Below are positions 24,261 to 33,169 of a stretch of 53,029 nt of DNA, piece after piece. Positions within the stretch are counted from its first letter, which is position 1; every line of letters starts with the position of its first letter. The stretch covers positions 1 to 53,029 of the forward strand of contig NZ_GG666049.1 in assembly GCF_000156575.1 (NCBI RefSeq), written 5' to 3'. Below the pieces are notes generated by a model that ran no database searches, was not told the DNA's origin, and worked only from the letters and a program-made list of their open reading frames with translations. Both the position numbers and the translations under genes were made by a program. This DNA is from Anaerococcus lactolyticus ATCC 51172. Lineage in GTDB: Bacteria > Bacillota > Clostridia > Tissierellales > Peptoniphilaceae.

Positions 24261-24472
24261 CTTTTGCCACCTCTCTTCCAAGGTGGCAAAGTTAAGTTAT
24301 CTTCTTTTGGTATATAAGGTATTTTTATTTCGATTCCTGCCGGAAATATAAAAATATCCTTATATTTTATATTTTCTTTTATAAAGAGGTCCATTTTTTC
24401 GCAATCTCCGACGGTCTTATAAGCTATGGTGTCCCACTTATCGCCCGCTATTGTTATATATGTTTCTTGCAA
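24257..24472 (-). CDS. Tail protein X (gpX-like, LysM-type)
   Basis: 71 residues. YITIAGDKWDTIAYKTVGD...PAGIEIKIPYIP matches the LysM-like gpX family of P2-type tails. The short lysine/arginine tail (PPWKRGGKR) is typical. Starts 3 nt after the tape-measure stop. Confidence 0.87.
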   Translation of the reverse strand: MQETYITIAGDKWDTIAYKTVGDCEKMDLFIKENIKYKDIFIFPAGIEIKIPYIPKEDNLTLPPWKRGGKR

Positions 24473-24475
24473 GTT

Positions 24476-27130
24476 TTAGTACCTCCTTCTTCTTCTGTTT
24501 TCTTCGTCGTCTTCTATTTCTTCTTTTATTTCTCTTTTTATCTTTTCGTTATTTTCGTCAAGAACCTTTTGCATTTCGTGTGGATCTCCGCTCATCATAT
24601 AGAATGTTGGGTGGCTATCTATTTGAATATTCATTCCGCCCCCTGCTCCTACAACTGCCATTCCTGGTGCTGGCGCAAAGTTTGGTGTTGGGAAATTTGT
24701 TAGCATTTCTTTTGCCGAAATAAAAGATTCTTTTAAGCCTGTAAAAATACCTTTTGTTGTATGGGCTGTGAATACCTTGCTTCCGCCACCGCCCATTACT
24801 AATTCTGGCCCCTGTTCGCCTGCTATAAATGTATCTGGCGCGTGTGCCGAACCTTTCCATAATTGAGGTACTAAAGGAATATTTATTCCTTTGCCGCCTA
24901 CTCCTGGCACCCAATCTGGTATTTTTATTTTATTAAGTCCGCCTATCGCCTTATTTACCAAGCTTATTACTGCATTTATTGGCGCTTTCGCAATTCCAAC
25001 TAACGCGTCAAAGGCTGACTTAAAGATATTTTTTACCCCTTGCCAAGCTTGACCCCAATTTCCGGTAAATACTCCTGTTATGAAATCTATTAGCCCTACA
25101 AATATACCGGTTAGGCCTTGAATTATAGCTGATATTTGCTGTACTGCTGCGCCAAGAACTGTTGTAAATACCGTTGCTAGTGCTTGTATTACTGGCATTA
25201 GTACGTTTAGTAGCTCCATAAATAAAGGAATTAAGAAATTAACTATTGGTGCTATATCTTCTGCTACTCTATTTATTGCTTCTGCTAATAAAGGTATTAT
25301 GGTTTGCGCTGCTCCTGCTATAATTGGCAAAATCTGACTTATCATATCAAGTAAAACTGGTAGCACGGCTTGAAGAACTCCGCCTACTACTTCCGCTACT
25401 GTAGTTATAACCGAAATCAAAGTAGGTAGTATAGCTTGCGCTGCTTCCGCAATTACACTAATAATTGTTGATACTGTTCCGGTTAGGCTTTCGATTACGC
25501 CTTTGACCGATTCTATTATTGGGCTGCCTTGACTAAATTTATCAAAGAAGCTGCTTACTCCTTCGGCTGCTCCACCGCCCAAGATTCCTTTAATCGCTCC
25601 GCCAATTTGCCTTATAGTTGCTACGAACTTATCAAAAATAGCTACGCCGCCTTCTCCGAAGACTCCACGAATTTTTTCGCGTATAGCGTCGACATTTCCC
25701 ATTACAAGCTTAATGGCTACCGCAATAGCTGTGATTGCTGCAATTACCGGCAAAATTCCGCCGCTCATTCCCATAATTAAGCCTTTGACTTTGCTAATAC
25801 CGCCTATGAGGTTTGCTGATTTTAGCCTTTCAATAGTTCCTAGTATATCAAATACCCCTTTTTTAGCTTGTAGGAATCCAAGTTTTAGGCCCAAGGCTCC
25901 GGCTTTTGCTAGTAGCAATCCGCCTGCAACTTTCGTTAGTAATTGTATTAAGTGCGGGTGTTCTTGGGCGAATTTTTGCACCTTGCCTGTTAAGACTGCG
26001 ATTTGCCCTGCCCACTCCGTAACCGTCGGCATTAACGTTGCTAATATTTGTGTTCCAACTCCGCCCAAGGATCTTTTTAGTTGGTCCATAGCGTCTTGGA
26101 AATTTACCCCTGCGTCGATTGCTTCGTCGCTTAAAACTAAGCCTAGTTCGTGGGCTTTGTCTTTTAGCTCATCTACTGACCCGCCAACTGAATTTAGTAG
26201 CGGCATTAGTTCTAGTCCGGATTTTCCGAAAAGGTCGAAGGCTAGCTTTGATTTTTCCGCTCCTTCTGGCATATCTTGCATTTTTCGGACGACTTCTTCC
26301 ATAACCTGTTCTTGCTTTTTAAGGTTTCCGCTCGAATCTGTAGCCGATACTCCAAGTCTTTTTAGTGCGTCCGCTCCTACTCCGCTGCCTTTTGCCGACT
26401 CTTCCATACGGTTTACAAGTGTTTTCATACCCACCTGCATTTTTTCTATATTGGTTCCGGATTGGGAAAGGATAAAGTCCCATTCTTGGAAGCCTTGACG
26501 GCTCATTCCTATTTTTTGGCTAAGTTTATCTACCCTGTCCGTAGCGTCGGACGCTTTCTGCATAGCTACCATAGTAGCTGTTCCAACTGCTGTAATTACT
26601 CCTATAGTAGAAGTTAGCTGGCTTTTTGTTTCTCCAATAGCTTTTTGGTTTTCCGCTTGCAAGGCTCCAAGCTTGGCTGTCTTTTCTTGGGCTGCCCTAG
26701 CTTTTTCTACTTCTTGTGCAAGCCTGGCGCTTTCTTTAGAAAGATTGCTTGTGTCTACTCCTGCTTCTTTTAGCCTTGTTTCGTATTGACTAAGCGAATT
26801 GCTAGTTTCATTAATTTTTACATTAACCCTTTCTAGCTGCTCCCTTTTACTGGCTATTTTTGCTGCTAGTCGTGCCGAACTGCCGCCTGCTTTTATTTGC
26901 TCCGTTTCAAGGGCTGCAAGTTCTTCTTTATATTGCTTTTGCTTGGCTATGTTGGTTTCTAAGCTTAATTGTGTTTTTTTGTATCCTGCTATATCTCCGG
27001 CTGTAGAATTGGCCTTGGATATACTTTCTTTGAGGTCTTGGGTAGCTTTTTTAGCTTGATTAAAAGATTCTTTAAATTTAGAACCCAAATTTGCGTGTAA
27101 TTTAAACATTAGCTCGAATTCTTTCGCCAT
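24476..27130 (-). CDS. Tail tape measure protein
   Basis: 884 residues. N-terminal coiled coil (about 1-170: FNQAKKATQDLKESISKANSTAGD...). A TMP core with KLSQKIGMSRQGFQEWDFILSQSGTN and SGLELMPLLNSVGGSVDELKDKAHELGLVLSDEAIDAGVNFQDAMDQLKRSL spans about 200-360. Long hydrophobic helices run from 390 to 740, with repeated ISVITTVAEVVGGVLQ and ILPIIAGAAQTIIPLLAEA blocks. A glycine-rich loop and an Arg-rich end (ENRRRRRY) close it. It sets tail length and carries likely membrane-active segments. Start codon overlaps the frameshift product's stop (TAATG). Confidence 0.93.
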   Translation of the reverse strand: MAKEFELMFKLHANLGSKFKESFNQAKKATQDLKESISKANSTAGDIAGYKKTQLSLETNIAKQKQYKEELAALETEQIKAGGSSARLAAKIASKREQLERVNVKINETSNSLSQYETRLKEAGVDTSNLSKESARLAQEVEKARAAQEKTAKLGALQAENQKAIGETKSQLTSTIGVITAVGTATMVAMQKASDATDRVDKLSQKIGMSRQGFQEWDFILSQSGTNIEKMQVGMKTLVNRMEESAKGSGVGADALKRLGVSATDSSGNLKKQEQVMEEVVRKMQDMPEGAEKSKLAFDLFGKSGLELMPLLNSVGGSVDELKDKAHELGLVLSDEAIDAGVNFQDAMDQLKRSLGGVGTQILATLMPTVTEWAGQIAVLTGKVQKFAQEHPHLIQLLTKVAGGLLLAKAGALGLKLGFLQAKKGVFDILGTIERLKSANLIGGISKVKGLIMGMSGGILPVIAAITAIAVAIKLVMGNVDAIREKIRGVFGEGGVAIFDKFVATIRQIGGAIKGILGGGAAEGVSSFFDKFSQGSPIIESVKGVIESLTGTVSTIISVIAEAAQAILPTLISVITTVAEVVGGVLQAVLPVLLDMISQILPIIAGAAQTIIPLLAEAINRVAEDIAPIVNFLIPLFMELLNVLMPVIQALATVFTTVLGAAVQQISAIIQGLTGIFVGLIDFITGVFTGNWGQAWQGVKNIFKSAFDALVGIAKAPINAVISLVNKAIGGLNKIKIPDWVPGVGGKGINIPLVPQLWKGSAHAPDTFIAGEQGPELVMGGGGSKVFTAHTTKGIFTGLKESFISAKEMLTNFPTPNFAPAPGMAVVGAGGGMNIQIDSHPTFYMMSGDPHEMQKVLDENNEKIKREIKEEIEDDEENRRRRRY

Positions 27131-27659
27131 TACTTGCCCCCTTTCTGCTGCTCTTTAATGATTTTGTTTGCTGTATCTATCATCTTTGTTAGTTGCCATA
27201 TAGTAAGGCCTAGAAAATAATTTATTGGTGTGTGTGTAAATATAGCAAGCCTTATAGCTTGTTCCCTGTAATACTGTGGGCTTATAATTCCTGCCCTATT
27301 AAAAAATTTCTCGCAGCATTTGCTAACCTGTTAAAATCTCTAAGCGACATTTTGTTTGAAAGTTGATGAGGGAATCCGCCTGCCCTAGCCGCAACCCTTA
27401 TTTGATATGCTCTTGAGGTTTCGGGAGATACAATGTAAATGTTTTGCTTTTCCATCTCTTCTTCTATCGATAGCGCGTCATGGCCTGTAAGTTTTCCGAA
27501 GTCTAGTGTTAATTCATCATACTTTTTGTCTTCATAGTCTAACGGTTTTGTAAGTTTGTACTTTAAAACTGTAAATCTCTCGGGATCAACTTCTATATTT
27601 ATTTCTGTTTGATCTTCTTCTGCTGGTATTACGTCTATTGCTTTTTTTATATCTTCCAT
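27130..27659 (-). CDS. Tail chaperone -1 frameshift product (gpE+E'-like)
   Basis: The chaperone frame contains the classic slippery heptamer T TTT TTA (27306-27300) exactly in phase, five codons before its stop. A -1 slip there opens a frame to 27130, adding 56 residues (NRAGIISPQYYREQAIRLAI ... IKEQQKGGK) for a product of about 176 residues. The extension stops on the tape-measure start codon. This is the conserved arrangement of tail assembly chaperones in P2, lambda and relatives. Confidence 0.85.
27282..27659 (-). CDS. Tail assembly chaperone, unshifted product
   Basis: 125 residues. The ATG at 27659 has AAAGGAGA 7 nt upstream; an earlier in-frame ATG at 27698 sits inside a hairpin and lacks a site. 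The pattern FTVLKYKLTKPLDYEDKKYDELTLDFGKLTGHDALSIEEEM is that of the phage tail assembly protein family (Mu gp41/P2 gpE type). It binds the tape measure before tube assembly, and its ratio to the shifted form is normally critical. Confidence 0.85.
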   Translation of the reverse strand: MEDIKKAIDVIPAEEDQTEINIEVDPERFTVLKYKLTKPLDYEDKKYDELTLDFGKLTGHDALSIEEEMEKQNIYIVSPETSRAYQIRVAARAGGFPHQLSNKMSLRDFNRLANAARNFLIGQEL

Positions 27660-27685
27660 TTTAAAATCTCCTTTTAGATAAATAA

Positions 27686-27716
27686 AAAACATAGCCATTT
27701 TAGGTGGCTATGTTTT
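27686..27716 (-). terminator. Hairpin/attenuator between tube and chaperone genes
   Basis: A perfect 12-bp stem AAAACATAGCCA/TGGCTATGTTTT with a 7-nt loop, followed on the minus strand by TTATTTA. It is placed between the abundant sheath/tube genes and the low-need chaperone, so it may lower downstream transcription. Confidence 0.6.
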
Positions 27717-27725
27717 CTATATTTT

Positions 27726-28241
27726 TTATTTTCCTAACGCTTTTCTAACGTCTTCTAGGTAGTCAACGCCGTCTACATAGTAAATAAAGTTGATTATATC
27801 AATCTCTACTACTTTTTGACCGTCTATAAATATTGCGTAGTAAGATACGCTGTATTCTCCGCTGCCATCTGTTGGGCTTGCTGAAGCAAGTTTGCCAGGT
27901 GCCATTTTGATTGGATTTGCAACTACAACGTGTTTTACTGACTCTACAATGTTTTTACCTGCGTTATTGTCCCATTTTTGTTGGGCTGCTCTTAATTCTA
28001 TTTGGTGTGCTATAGGTTTTAAAAGCTGTACTGCCGCCCTGGTTGTAGACCTAAAATTTAGTGTAAGACTCATTGGTTCAAGGTGGCCTGTATAAGGTCC
28101 GGAAAAGCTACCCGCTATACCTGCGCCCTTGATTTCTTCTGTCATTGAAGATATTTCCGGCAAGGTTGCTTCTGCCATACCTAGAAATTCGTTCGCGCCT
28201 TCGTAGACGCTAAAATTTATTGTTCCATTATCTATTTTCAT
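27726..28241 (-). CDS. Major tail tube protein (P2 FII-like)
   Basis: 171 residues. NGTINFSVYEGANEFLGMAEATLPEISSMTEEIKGAGIAGSFSGPYTGHLEPMSLTLNFRSTT is the FII tail-tube signature, and the C-terminal KVVEIDIINFIYYVDGVDYLEDVRKALGK also matches. It forms the inner tube inside the sheath encoded immediately upstream. Confidence 0.93.
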   Translation of the reverse strand: MKIDNGTINFSVYEGANEFLGMAEATLPEISSMTEEIKGAGIAGSFSGPYTGHLEPMSLTLNFRSTTRAAVQLLKPIAHQIELRAAQQKWDNNAGKNIVESVKHVVVANPIKMAPGKLASASPTDGSGEYSVSYYAIFIDGQKVVEIDIINFIYYVDGVDYLEDVRKALGK

Positions 28242-28252
28242 TTTTTACCCCC

Positions 28253-29677
28253 TTAACTTTGGAAAGCTGCTACTACATAGTCTGGGTCGTACTCTAGGGC
28301 GAAGACTATTTCTTGTGCTGGGCTTGGTGGTGTTAGGTAAACGTGGAAAGTTGCCTTACCTGCCATAAGCTCTACTAGGTTATTATCTTCTGGCTTAAAT
28401 TCCACGCGGCCGCCAAGTAGTTTTCCTTCTGATACAAGGCCATTTAGCCAAATATTGATACTATCTACGATTGATTGCACGAATCTAGGTGTCATTTTTT
28501 TATCAACGTTTGACCAATAAGTTAAGATTAAGCTATTGCCAACCCAACCAAACATACGGCCTATAGAAATAAAGTAGTCTTTTACGTCGGTATTAGCTGG
28601 GAAGCAAGCTGTTTGATTGCCCCATAGTACATACCCGCCTATAAAATTAATGGCCGTTACTATACCTTGACTGTTTAGGTAGTTTGCTTCTTTTAGGTCT
28701 AAAAGAAGTTCTGTTCCGTCTTCTAAGATTGCCCCGTCTACTTTGATAGATTTGTTACTTGGTGATTCTGCTGGGCAAAAATCGTTGTCTACGTCGGTTT
28801 TAGCCATTCTTGCTGCCGCCTGGGTTGATAGATGGAATTTTTTATCTCCTAGTTTTACCATTGGCCAGCAAAGAATTTGATACTTCGAAAAGATATTATC
28901 TTTTTTCTTTCTTTCGGTTGTATCTCCGTAGGCTTTTACTTCGCTTGAATCTAGGTCTACTACTGCGTGTGCTTCAAAAATTCCGTTGATATTTTCGCAT
29001 TTTGTGGCCATTACCGCAGCAACTGTACTTTTTTTGCTGAATTTAGGACATAAGATTAGATCTGTAATTATTCCGTATTTAGCAAAAACTTTGTCAATAA
29101 GTTCTAGACCTTTATATTGATTTGTTGATACTTCGTATCCGCCTATAATATCTTTTTCGGTAACCTTTGTTGGGTCTACTGCTTCAAAGGATATAGCAAG
29201 TTCGCCTGTTTCTTGTCCTATATTGCCACCGTCTAAGATTTCAAGAACTAGATTGTCATTTGTGTACATTAGATCGTAGTCTTGGCCTTTTTCGTGGCCT
29301 TTTACTACTACTGTTTCTGCTATTGCTTCAATTGGTAGTAGTACCTGCTTATCACTAACCGGATATTGCTTTTCTTCAACCTGTTTTTTGTGTTTTTTAG
29401 GGTCTAGCACGTTTACAAAGACAACCGGGCTTACTCCGTATAACACGAAGTGGCAATACATAACTTCGCATATTGTGTAATAGTCAAAATTATCATTGTA
29501 TCCTAAATATTTGACTGCTTCAGCATAGGAATTGCACATTATAGGTTCGTTGACTTTGCCGTTTACTGCTTGAATTGGTGCCGTACCAACTACAAAGGCT
29601 ATACCGCTACCGGCTGTTACTGGTGTTTTGATTGAAGTTTCAATCTGTTTTGTTCTGATTCCATGTTGAAAGGCCAT
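28253..29677 (-). CDS. Contractile tail sheath protein
   Basis: 474 residues. Family segments: HGIRTKQIETSIKTPVTAGSGIAFVVGTAPI at the start, FIGGYVLWGNQTACFPANTDVKDYFISIGRMFGWVGNSLILTYW in the core, and an AGKATFHVYLTPPSPAQEIVFALEYDP ending. A sheath gene shows that the phage has a contractile (myovirus) tail. Overlaps the preceding 109-residue gene's stop by 1 nt. Confidence 0.95.
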   Translation of the reverse strand: MAFQHGIRTKQIETSIKTPVTAGSGIAFVVGTAPIQAVNGKVNEPIMCNSYAEAVKYLGYNDNFDYYTICEVMYCHFVLYGVSPVVFVNVLDPKKHKKQVEEKQYPVSDKQVLLPIEAIAETVVVKGHEKGQDYDLMYTNDNLVLEILDGGNIGQETGELAISFEAVDPTKVTEKDIIGGYEVSTNQYKGLELIDKVFAKYGIITDLILCPKFSKKSTVAAVMATKCENINGIFEAHAVVDLDSSEVKAYGDTTERKKKDNIFSKYQILCWPMVKLGDKKFHLSTQAAARMAKTDVDNDFCPAESPSNKSIKVDGAILEDGTELLLDLKEANYLNSQGIVTAINFIGGYVLWGNQTACFPANTDVKDYFISIGRMFGWVGNSLILTYWSNVDKKMTPRFVQSIVDSINIWLNGLVSEGKLLGGRVEFKPEDNNLVELMAGKATFHVYLTPPSPAQEIVFALEYDPDYVVAAFQS

Positions 29678-30006
29678 TATTTACCCCCTTCTTTGTTAGC
29701 TGCTACAGTAGAAGCAATATCTCTGTAATATTTATTTAAAATATTGCCGTCGCTTTCTACTTTCGCTTTTGCTTCCGCTAAATTTTCTACTGGTATGATT
29801 AATTGTTCTAGCTGTTTATACTTTTCAATTTCATTTTTATATTTTTCTTTTATTGCTTTTTTTGTGCCTATGATTAGCGAATTTTTCTTTAAAACTCCGT
29901 CTGGCAAGTTTGGCCCAATGTAGCAATAAGTTCTTTCTTCTTCTACTGCTTTTGCTGTAATTGGTTCTTCAATTACTTTTTTTGCTTTTTCATCTTTAGT
30001 AGCCAT
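29677..30006 (-). CDS. Small phage protein upstream of the sheath, unknown
   Basis: 109 residues, lysine-rich and charged; central YCYIGPNLPDGVLKKNSLIIGTKKAIKEKY. No domain recognised. It is coupled at both ends (11-nt overlap upstream, 1-nt downstream), so it belongs to the head-tail connector/tail module. Confidence 0.65.
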   Translation of the reverse strand: MATKDEKAKKVIEEPITAKAVEEERTYCYIGPNLPDGVLKKNSLIIGTKKAIKEKYKNEIEKYKQLEQLIIPVENLAEAKAKVESDGNILNKYYRDIASTVAANKEGGK

Positions 30007-30481
30007 TAAAATTTACCTCTCTTTTTACTGGTGGTAGAGTCCAAATCGTCATCATTTCGCCTAAGTAGTAAGGCCTTGTATCGTCCGGGTAGATGATATG
30101 TTCTAGCGGTGGTACAAGCCTAAATTGCTGATCGATCTCTTCGTCTTTTAGAAAATTATATCTAAGTTTTGATATGATATTTAAAAGCGCCATAGATCCT
30201 TCTTCTGCGTCTTCTGCATAGGTCGCTACAATGATTCTTATAGAAGCTTGCGCTTCGTCTGGCTCTCCTGGTACTTCGTCGTCTTTTCCTGTAAGGTATT
30301 TAATTAAAATATAGGGTATTTGCTGCGTTTCATCTGTTTTTTTAGGTAGATTCATTAAGTAAACCCCTGGCGGTCTTTCTTTCGAATCTTCGCCCCTATT
30401 GACTTTTACAGGTAGCATTATATCTTTTGTCTTTTCTTGTATATAAGCTTTTATAGCTTCCATTAAAACTGTCGGCGTCAT
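29996..30481 (-). CDS. Tail completion/terminator-like protein
   Basis: 161 residues. PGVYLMNLPKKTDETQQIPYILIKYLTGKDDE and ASIRIIVATYAEDAEEGSMALLNIISKLRYNFL resemble tail-terminator proteins that cap the tube before head joining. The assignment rests mainly on position between the Z-like protein and the sheath, and on length. Confidence 0.6.
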   Translation of the reverse strand: MTPTVLMEAIKAYIQEKTKDIMLPVKVNRGEDSKERPPGVYLMNLPKKTDETQQIPYILIKYLTGKDDEVPGEPDEAQASIRIIVATYAEDAEEGSMALLNIISKLRYNFLKDEEIDQQFRLVPPLEHIIYPDDTRPYYLGEMMTIWTLPPVKREVNFNGY

Positions 30482-31038
30482 TATTTACCCCCATATCCTG
30501 CCAATAATCTTTCTACTTCATGTTCTAGTCTAGTGTCGAAGGTTTCTTGCGCTTCTTTGTAGACTTGGTCCATTACTACAGAATTACTAACCATAGAACG
30601 CATAGAAGAACCCATTAACTGTTCAATTGGTAACCTTGATTTTCCTGTTCTTTCGAAGATTCCTTCTTTTGCTGTTGTTATTTGATTTCTAAAAGCGTGT
30701 TCAAGTGCTACAGCTGTTTTTTGTCCGGCAAATACTTTTCCTTTTCCCGGGTACTTTGGTTTTGTTAAGCTATATTTATATAGCGGTATTTGTTGTCCGG
30801 CAAAAATTAATGTTGCGCATAGGTCGCTAGTAGTAGCGTTTTTTATACTGTCTTTTGTGTATTCTGCTATTACATTTCTTTTGATTTTATATTCTTTAGT
30901 AACGCCTTTAAAAGATTCAGTTTTCGCCTTTGCTATAGCCCTATTTGCTGCGCTAGCCATTGCCCTTTCTGTTCCATTTGGTACTTCGACTAAAAGGTTG
31001 CTTATTCTGTCTATTGTGTCTTGGGTAATTGTAATCAT
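30481..31038 (-). CDS. Minor tail protein Z-like (lambda gpZ family)
   Basis: 185 residues. ASAANRAIAKAKTESFKGVTKEYKIKRNVIAEYTKDSIKNATTSDLCATLIFAGQQIPLYKY and GIFERTGKSRLPIEQLMGSSMRSM follow the prophage minor tail protein Z pattern. gpZ helps join tail to head. The stop overlaps the next start by 1 nt. Confidence 0.8.
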   Translation of the reverse strand: MITITQDTIDRISNLLVEVPNGTERAMASAANRAIAKAKTESFKGVTKEYKIKRNVIAEYTKDSIKNATTSDLCATLIFAGQQIPLYKYSLTKPKYPGKGKVFAGQKTAVALEHAFRNQITTAKEGIFERTGKSRLPIEQLMGSSMRSMVSNSVVMDQVYKEAQETFDTRLEHEVERLLAGYGGK

Positions 31039-31041
31039 TTT

Positions 31042-31377
31042 TTATTCCATTAGCCTTTCAAGATATAAAATAATTTCTCCCATTTCGCTTTTGACTTTGC
31101 CTATGGTGTAAAATTCGTTATTGATTTCTATTTCTTGGCCTTTTCTAGGGGTTTTCTTTAGACTTTCAAGCGATATATGCATGATTAGGTCGACATTATA
31201 AAGGCCTTCCGCATTATCGCTTCCGGCCTTTTTTCTATCGTTATATTCGCTGTAATCTAAAACTACTTTAGCGACTATAGGTTCGTTGTCTAAATAAAAT
31301 TCTGTAATTTCGGCGAATTCACCGGAATTATGGAAAACTTTTTTTATATCCTGGTCCGCTTGATACTTAAAGTCCAT
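31042..31377 (-). CDS. Head-tail attachment protein (lambda FII-like)
   Basis: 111 residues from the ATG at 31377, which overlaps the capsid stop as TAATG; an upstream in-frame ATG at 31401 lies within the capsid gene. YNVDLIMHISLESLKKTPRKGQEIEINNEFYTIGKVKSEMGEIILYLER fits the FII-type connector fold. Placed right after the major capsid gene as in lambda-like head clusters. Confidence 0.65.
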   Translation of the reverse strand: MDFKYQADQDIKKVFHNSGEFAEITEFYLDNEPIVAKVVLDYSEYNDRKKAGSDNAEGLYNVDLIMHISLESLKKTPRKGQEIEINNEFYTIGKVKSEMGEIILYLERLME

Positions 31378-32423
31378 TAGTAGACTTCGGCGACAAGCCA
31401 AGAATCAACTTCGGTTGGTACAGGGATAAATCTTGAATTTAGCTGTACGAATCTTCTTGCTGGGTTTCTTTCTACCCAAGTTTCTGGCACCATTTCTCCT
31501 TCTACTGTTACAAAGCCTTTGGTTTCTTCGTCAATGATTGTATTTGCACCATAGCAACGGCTGTAGTTTGAGTTTGTAGAAAGTAACGCGATTGTCTTTT
31601 CTGGTACTAGGGCTTTATCTTCTGGCTTATCTGGGTTTGTCCAATCGTCCAAATAGAATTCGTTGTATTCGTAAATATCAAGTCCGAATTCATTTATAGT
31701 ACCTACATAAGTAGCGCCGTTTGGTAGCTCTTTAGGTGTGATTGCTGCAAGGTCGTAAGCTTTAGTATCAAGTAAGGCTTGTACTTTCTTATTGTTTAGG
31801 AAGTAGTTTACTACGTCCGAAGACATAATCATTACATTACAGTTTACATGGCCTGTTCGCTGTACTTTTAATCTCCATTTTCTAATATCTGCTATTGGAT
31901 CTGCTGTTTCTGCGTTCCATTTTTCAGCCGCTTTGCTTATAACTTCTTTGTTTTCAAACGCGAAGTCGATTTCCGCTTCAACGCCAGCACCAATTACAGG
32001 AATTTTTCCGGTAAATATTGCCTGGGTTGCCATCCACTCTTCGCGGCGTGTAATCATATCTTCGAGTTCCGCCATATCTTTTCCTAATTTTTCCACCGCT
32101 CTTTCTGCTGCTGTTTTTCCTGAATAAGGATTCTCGCCAGCTAAACGGTTTAGCAACTCTTCTGCTGTTGTAATTTTGTTAGGTGCCATAAGTGGTGGCT
32201 CATAGCTTGCTGTTTGGTATCCTGCGTTTGGTACTGTTTTTCCGCCAATCATTGGGTGTACGAATGGCGCTAATCTTCTATTTCCTTTTACGAAATCTAT
32301 ATCGATTCTTTTTGTCGGAAAAGTTTCAATGTTTCTGAAAAATGTATCTCTTATAAAAGTAGAAGTTCTTGGCAATCTCTCTACTAGGGTTCCTAATGTT
32401 TTTGTTTCAAATAAATCTGGCAT
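31377..32423 (-). CDS. Major capsid protein E (lambda gpE family)
   Basis: 348 residues. FETKTLGTLVERLPRTSTFIRDTFFRNIETFPTKRIDIDFVKGNRRLAPFVHPMIGGK is typical of the gpE family, as are ELLNRLAGENPY, EWMATQAIFTGKIPV and the C-terminal VTVEGEMVPETWVERNPARRFVQLNSRFIPVP. HK97-fold shell subunit. AAAGGAG precedes the start, and the decoration protein lies 11 nt upstream. Confidence 0.94.
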   Translation of the reverse strand: MPDLFETKTLGTLVERLPRTSTFIRDTFFRNIETFPTKRIDIDFVKGNRRLAPFVHPMIGGKTVPNAGYQTASYEPPLMAPNKITTAEELLNRLAGENPYSGKTAAERAVEKLGKDMAELEDMITRREEWMATQAIFTGKIPVIGAGVEAEIDFAFENKEVISKAAEKWNAETADPIADIRKWRLKVQRTGHVNCNVMIMSSDVVNYFLNNKKVQALLDTKAYDLAAITPKELPNGATYVGTINEFGLDIYEYNEFYLDDWTNPDKPEDKALVPEKTIALLSTNSNYSRCYGANTIIDEETKGFVTVEGEMVPETWVERNPARRFVQLNSRFIPVPTEVDSWLVAEVY

Positions 32424-32434
32424 TTTTTTCTCCT

Positions 32435-32752
32435 TTACTTAATGAATATTGAAATCTTTCTAAGTGGCGCCTTTACTTTATCAACTGTGGCTGTGCCATA
32501 GTCTAGTGCGTCCGCTCTAAAGTCGCCTGTAAGATATACGGCCACTTTTTCGTTAGCCTTCGCTTCATCTACTGTAATTCCGTATATATCGCCTAAATTT
32601 TCGGCTGTAATTTTAGCTAGCTTGCCAGCTGTTAGGGCTACTACAGTATTTTTTCCTATATTTTCTTTTGCTTCGACTACTTCGATTTCTACAGGAAAAT
32701 CTCCCGCATAAATGTTGTCGCCTTCGTAGTTTTCTTTTTTAATTTCGTACAT
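32435..32752 (-). CDS. Head decoration protein (gpD-like)
   Basis: 105 residues. FPVEIEVVEAKENIGKNTVVALTAGKLAKI... GITVDEAKANEKVAVYLTGDFRADALDYG fits head decoration proteins that stabilise expanded capsids. The order protease/scaffold, decoration, capsid is the lambda C-D-E order. Confidence 0.82.
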   Translation of the reverse strand: MYEIKKENYEGDNIYAGDFPVEIEVVEAKENIGKNTVVALTAGKLAKITAENLGDIYGITVDEAKANEKVAVYLTGDFRADALDYGTATVDKVKAPLRKISIFIK

Positions 32753-32767
32753 TACTTGTCCCCTTTC

Positions 32768-33169
32768 TTACTTTGTTTTTGGGTATGCTTTGTCTATAGC
32801 TTCCAAGAATTCGTTTTTTTCTTCTGTTTTTTGTCCTTGGCTGCCTTCTACTCTATCCATACCGGAATTTTTAACGTCTTTTTCTCTATCTTTTATATAG
32901 TTTTGTCCTTTTAGCTTTTGGGCATTTAAAATTTTAATTGCCACTTCGCCAGCTGTAATTTTGGTTTTGTATTTTGCGTCGTTTACAATCTCTTCTGCGC
33001 CTGGTGCTGCAATCTCTTCTATAGCTTGTAAGCGGTCTAATTCTTCTTTCTTTGCCGCTTCTTCAATTTCTTTTACAAGCTCCGGATAAGCTTCCTTTAG
33101 TTCTTCTACAGTCTTAATTTCTTTTGTTTCGGTTTCTGTAGTAGTTGCTGTTTCTTTGTTTTCGTCCAT
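32768..33169 (-). CDS. Nested scaffold protein (Nu3-like), internal start
   Basis: The in-frame ATG at 33169 (residue 248 of the protease) has AAGGAAG 8 nt upstream, a far better site than chance in a coding region. The predicted 133-residue product starts MDENKETATTT and is acidic and coiled. Lambda makes its scaffold Nu3 in the same way from the 3' end of gene C. Confidence 0.7.
   Translation of the reverse strand: MDENKETATTTETETKEIKTVEELKEAYPELVKEIEEAAKKEELDRLQAIEEIAAPGAEEIVNDAKYKTKITAGEVAIKILNAQKLKGQNYIKDREKDVKNSGMDRVEGSQGQKTEEKNEFLEAIDKAYPKTK

Noticed and set aside
25713-26498. 261-codon plus-strand frame opposite the tape measure gene
   Set aside because: Shadow frame of a Ser/Pro-rich type antisense to a well-supported late gene; no start signals. 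Other plus-strand frames opposite late genes were rejected for the same reason.
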